A stretch of DNA of 35,310 bases, from contig CANONN010000037.1 of assembly GCA_947567625.1 (NCBI GenBank), positions 1 to 35,310 on the forward strand, given 5' to 3'. A program made the position numbers and the translations under genes. The DNA comes from an uncultured Roseburia sp. Its GTDB lineage: Bacteria > Bacillota > Clostridia > Lachnospirales > Lachnospiraceae. This document shows positions 33,182 to 35,310 of this stretch, one piece after another. The first letter of the stretch is position 1; each line of letters starts with the position of its first letter. Below the pieces are notes generated by a model. That model saw only the letters and a list, made by a program, of their open reading frames with translations. It was not told where the DNA came from and made no database searches.

Positions 33182-34060
33182 CTATTGCCCAAACGGTTTT
33201 CCCGTCAGCAGTTCAAATGCCTCTTTATATTTATCTACGGTCTTTTTTACGACTTCCTCGGGCAGCAGTAAGTCATTGTCGGGATTGGCCTTTAACCAAT
33301 CGCGCACAAACTGCTTGTCGAAAGACGGCTGCGACTTGCCAGGCTCATAGCCTTCCAACGGCCAAAAGCGGGAACTGTCCGGCGTCAACATCTCGTCTCC
33401 CAATACGATATCACCGTTTTCATCCAAACCAAATTCAAACTTGGTGTCGGCGATGATAATGCCGCGGCCGAGCGCATATTCCGCACATTTTTTGTACAGC
33501 GCGATCGTGTATTCTTTTATTTTTTGCGCATACGCTTCGCCTTTGCCCGGATAAGCCTTTTCCAGCACGTCCACGCTTTGCGCAAACGATATATTTTCAT
33601 CATGCAGACCGATCTCTGCCTTGGTGCTCGGCGTATAGATCGGCTCCGGCAGTTTGTCGGACTCCACCAGCCCCTCCGGCAGTTTGATGCCGCACACGGT
33701 GCCGTTCTCCTGATAGCTTGCCAGGCCGCTTCCGGTAATATATCCGCGCACAATACACTCAATCGGCAGCATTTCTAATTTCTTGCACATCATACTGTTT
33801 CCCTGAAACCCATCCTTCCGAAAGAACTCCGGCATATCCGCCGTATCCACAGAGATCATATGATTCGGCACGATGTCTTTTGTAAAATCAAACCAGAACT
33901 TTGACATCTGTGTCAGTATCGCACCCTTTTGCGTAATCTGATTCTTTAAAATGTTGTCAAACGCCGAGATACGGTCAGTCGCAACCATAATCAGGCTCTC
34001 TCCGTTGTCATAGACTTCCCGCACTTTTCCTTCTTTGAACGGCCTGTATTCCTGCATCAT
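33182..34060 (-). CDS. purC: SAICAR synthetase
   Basis: Joins CAIR and aspartate with ATP. The 292 residues show EGKVREVYD (10-18), SAFDN (32-36), VRGYITGSG (105-113) and IADTKFEFG (about 198-206), all diagnostic. This is the longer yeast-like type rather than the approximately 235-residue form common in Bacillus. GGAG precedes two adjacent ATGs (34060, 34057). First gene of purC-purF-purB, with promoter at 34147-34176. Confidence 0.96.
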   Translation of the reverse strand: MMQEYRPFKEGKVREVYDNGESLIMVATDRISAFDNILKNQITQKGAILTQMSKFWFDFTKDIVPNHMISVDTADMPEFFRKDGFQGNSMMCKKLEMLPIECIVRGYITGSGLASYQENGTVCGIKLPEGLVESDKLPEPIYTPSTKAEIGLHDENISFAQSVDVLEKAYPGKGEAYAQKIKEYTIALYKKCAEYALGRGIIIADTKFEFGLDENGDIVLGDEMLTPDSSRFWPLEGYEPGKSQPSFDKQFVRDWLKANPDNDLLLPEEVVKKTVDKYKEAFELLTGKPFGQ

Positions 34061-34146
34061 ACTCTCCTCTTTTCCGGTGCGGCAAATGCACCTAATTAAT
34101 CAGACAGGTCACTGTTCCATGACAGTTATTCCCATGTTACTTCAGA

Positions 34147-34176
34147 ATTATAATACAGGCTCATGATGTTCGTCAA
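34147..34176 (-). promoter_or_regulatory. pur operon promoter
   Basis: TTGACG (34171-34176) and TATAAT (34147-34152), 18 nt apart on the minus strand. The approximately 80-nt leader contains a small GGTGC/GCACC hairpin near purC, but I see no purine riboswitch core or PurR-box pair. Confidence 0.8.
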
Positions 34177-34259
34177 TGTTTTTGTACTTTTTTACCCCCT
34201 ATGCCTGTTTCTACGGCGTTTTCATTTCCATGGTGAACACGCTGCGGGCTTTTCTTTAC

Positions 34260-34288
34260 TTGACGCAGCAATTTTACACCGTTATAAT
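34260..34288 (+). promoter_or_regulatory. Promoter of PilZ gene
   Basis: TTGACG (34260-34265), 17 nt, then TATAAT (34283-34288). It lies inside the longest open frame of the next gene, which argues that the true start is the inner ATG at 34353. Confidence 0.8.
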
Positions 34289-34352
34289 AAAAGAGCAAAC
34301 CACAAGTTTTGGCACTGATTCCATATATTATCGAAAGGCGAATAGATTTTTT

Positions 34353-34706
34353 ATGAGAGAACGAAGGCGAAATGTCAGATATCCGGTCAGCATAAAACTC
34401 AGCATCTGCGATCTTTACAAACAGGATTACAACGGCGTCCATGAACTGGAAACACCGATAGAAGTTGAAAATATATCAAAAAGCGGCCTTAGCTTTATCA
34501 CAGAAGGGGTACTGCCCGTAGGCTATTATTTCAACGCTGCGCTCGCCTACGAGCAGCCCGGCACACCGGAAAATAATGCCCCAAATCCGCTGGTTTTTAC
34601 CACCGTAAAGATACTTTACTCCAAACCTTTAGATCACAATCACTACCGCTACGGCTGTGAATTTGCGGTCCCGACCGATAATTTGCAGGCGCTTTTGACT
34701 CTGTAA
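34353..34706 (+). CDS. PilZ-domain protein
   Basis: A 117-residue single-domain PilZ protein. The c-di-GMP binding motifs are both visible: RRRNVR at 4-9 (RxxxR) and NISKSG at about 38-43 ((D/N)xSxxG). It therefore probably binds cyclic di-GMP and works as an adaptor. It is monocistronic, divergent from purC and about 5 kb from the pilus operon; a link between the two is possible but not shown. The ribosome binding site is weak (AAAGG about 14 nt upstream). Confidence 0.88.
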   Translation: MRERRRNVRYPVSIKLSICDLYKQDYNGVHELETPIEVENISKSGLSFITEGVLPVGYYFNAALAYEQPGTPENNAPNPLVFTTVKILYSKPLDHNHYRYGCEFAVPTDNLQALLTL

Positions 34707-34745
34707 CAGTATAACAGTCCAGCTTGTGATTTTTCCATAATATGA

Positions 34746-34774
34746 TAGACTTTCTTAATCGGTTATGCTATGAT
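34746..34774 (+). promoter_or_regulatory. Candidate promoter of coiled-coil gene
   Basis: TAGACT (34746-34751), 17 nt, TATGAT (34769-34774). Its position inside the longer open frame supports the start at 34814. Confidence 0.55.
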
Positions 34775-34813
34775 ATGGTCGTACCGAGAGCACATAATAG
34801 GGAGGGGTTGTGT

Positions 34814-35251
34814 ATGACAGAAAATGAAAAATTAGACTTAATTCTGGCAGAAATGCAGAGCATGAAAGCCGATATGTCAGATATGAAAGCCGATATGTCA
34901 AATATGAAAGCCGATATATCGAACATGAGGGCCGATATATTGAATATGAAAGCTGATATATCGAACATGAAAGCCGATATATTGAATATGAAAGCTGATA
35001 TATCGAACATGAAAGCCGATATATCGGATATGAAACGGCGTATCACAAATTTGGAATTACATATTGAAAACGGTACAGACAAAAATATTCAATTAATCGC
35101 AGAAAACTTTATTGAATTGACAAAGAAACTGAATCAGGCCATTCCCGTCGCAGACAAGAACCTTGCCTATGAGGTAAAGGTGAATTATCTGATTGAAAAA
35201 GTGCAGACGCTCGAACAGGAAGTCGCCGAATTAAAAAAGAAAACAGCATAA
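34814..35251 (+). CDS. Heptad-repeat coiled-coil protein
   Basis: A 145-residue soluble protein of unknown function. After MTENEKLDLILAEMQS come nine uninterrupted seven-residue units of the type MKADISN (residues 17-79, DNA 34862-35050), then a second helical region (about 110-142) ending in LEQEVAELKKK. Regular Met/Ile spacing predicts a long parallel coiled coil. The near-identical 21-bp DNA units could change in number by slippage without breaking the frame. GGGAGGGG lies 6 nt before ATG 34814. Confidence 0.85.
   Translation: MTENEKLDLILAEMQSMKADMSDMKADMSNMKADISNMRADILNMKADISNMKADILNMKADISNMKADISDMKRRITNLELHIENGTDKNIQLIAENFIELTKKLNQAIPVADKNLAYEVKVNYLIEKVQTLEQEVAELKKKTA
34862..35050 (+). 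repeat. 21-bp in-frame tandem repeats (nine units)
   Basis: Nine 21-bp units encode the heptads. Units 5 to 7 alternate ISN and ILN types and nearly repeat as a 42-bp block (units 4-5 and 6-7), which suggests recent block duplication. The last unit (MKRRITN) is the most diverged. Confidence 0.9.
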
Positions 35252-35257
35252 CGAAAA

Positions 35258-35303
35258 GAGGGTGTCGCAAAATCATCAAATTAGATGATTGAGCGGCGCC
35301 CTC
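35258..35303 (+). terminator. Large composite hairpin after coiled-coil gene
   Basis: Outer arms 35258-35268 and 35293-35303 pair over 11 bp with two G-T pairs; inner arms AATCATC/GATGATT (35271-35277 with 35284-35290) add 7 bp. It is 7 nt past the stop codon. It probably ends the transcript, though no clean T-run is visible before the window edge. Confidence 0.6.
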
Positions 35304-35310
35304 CCTCTAT

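Noticed and set aside
34061-34146. Purine riboswitch before purC
   Set aside because: Only small hairpins are present; the conserved riboswitch core and loop pairs are not visible. The guaB leader was also checked with the same result.

Overview
The window looks like a chromosomal segment of a Clostridia-class Firmicute, most likely a Lachnospiraceae gut anaerobe. This is inferred from the gene content: clpC next to radA, an atypical Firmicute Tad pilus operon, an acyltransferase / DUF6320 / hydrolase trio, heterodimeric ABC exporters, an Rpn-family protein and an Fe-S type PurF. Strong GGAGG-like ribosome binding sites and TTGACA/TATAAT promoters fit this. Nothing in the window names the species.

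Layout. 75-8183 (minus strand): one promoter at 8155-8183 reads a secreted glucosaminidase ending in a dockerin, then a membrane-anchored cohesin-like protein, then clpC. A 136-residue conserved protein and radA follow as separate units. 8283-10261 (minus): an AT-rich three-gene cassette of a GHKL ATPase with a STAS-like N-terminus, a stand-alone STAS-like protein and a one-helix membrane protein, bounded by its own promoter and terminator. This is the best candidate for an undescribed system. 10306-10641: a small HAD-like protein.

10902-19813 (minus): a possible single long operon. It runs from a DUF368 polyprenyl-phosphate transporter, through a six-copy 58-bp tandem array, two half ABC exporters, a condensation-type acyltransferase, a DUF6320 membrane protein and an HSL-type esterase, to a PflA-like radical SAM protein. 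A cell-envelope or lipid theme is plausible. 19842-21569: tRNA-Leu(CAA) and an Rpn-family protein, flanked by inverted copies of a palindromic dispersed repeat. 21597-24448 (plus): guaB and a CNNM/CorC-type transporter.

24426-30038 (minus): a Tad-like pilus operon with a TadZ-like protein lacking a P-loop, a pilin, the TadA ATPase, a TadB/TadC-like membrane protein and five small one-helix proteins. Four of its proteins share an M-E-x5-(Y/F)-G start. Two of its genes carry the same structured, pseudoknot-capable leader. 30081-34176 (minus): purC, purF and purB. 34260-35303 (plus): a PilZ-domain protein and a heptad-repeat coiled-coil protein, ending in a large hairpin.

Two patterns recur. 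First, gene junctions are tandemly duplicated at three places, with periods of 58, 52 and 28 bp. Second, many starts read ATG-(AGG or GAG type)-6 nt-ATG, so the ribosome binding site contains an in-frame upstream ATG exactly 12 nt before the likely start. Many 5' boundaries were therefore moved inward from the longest open frame.
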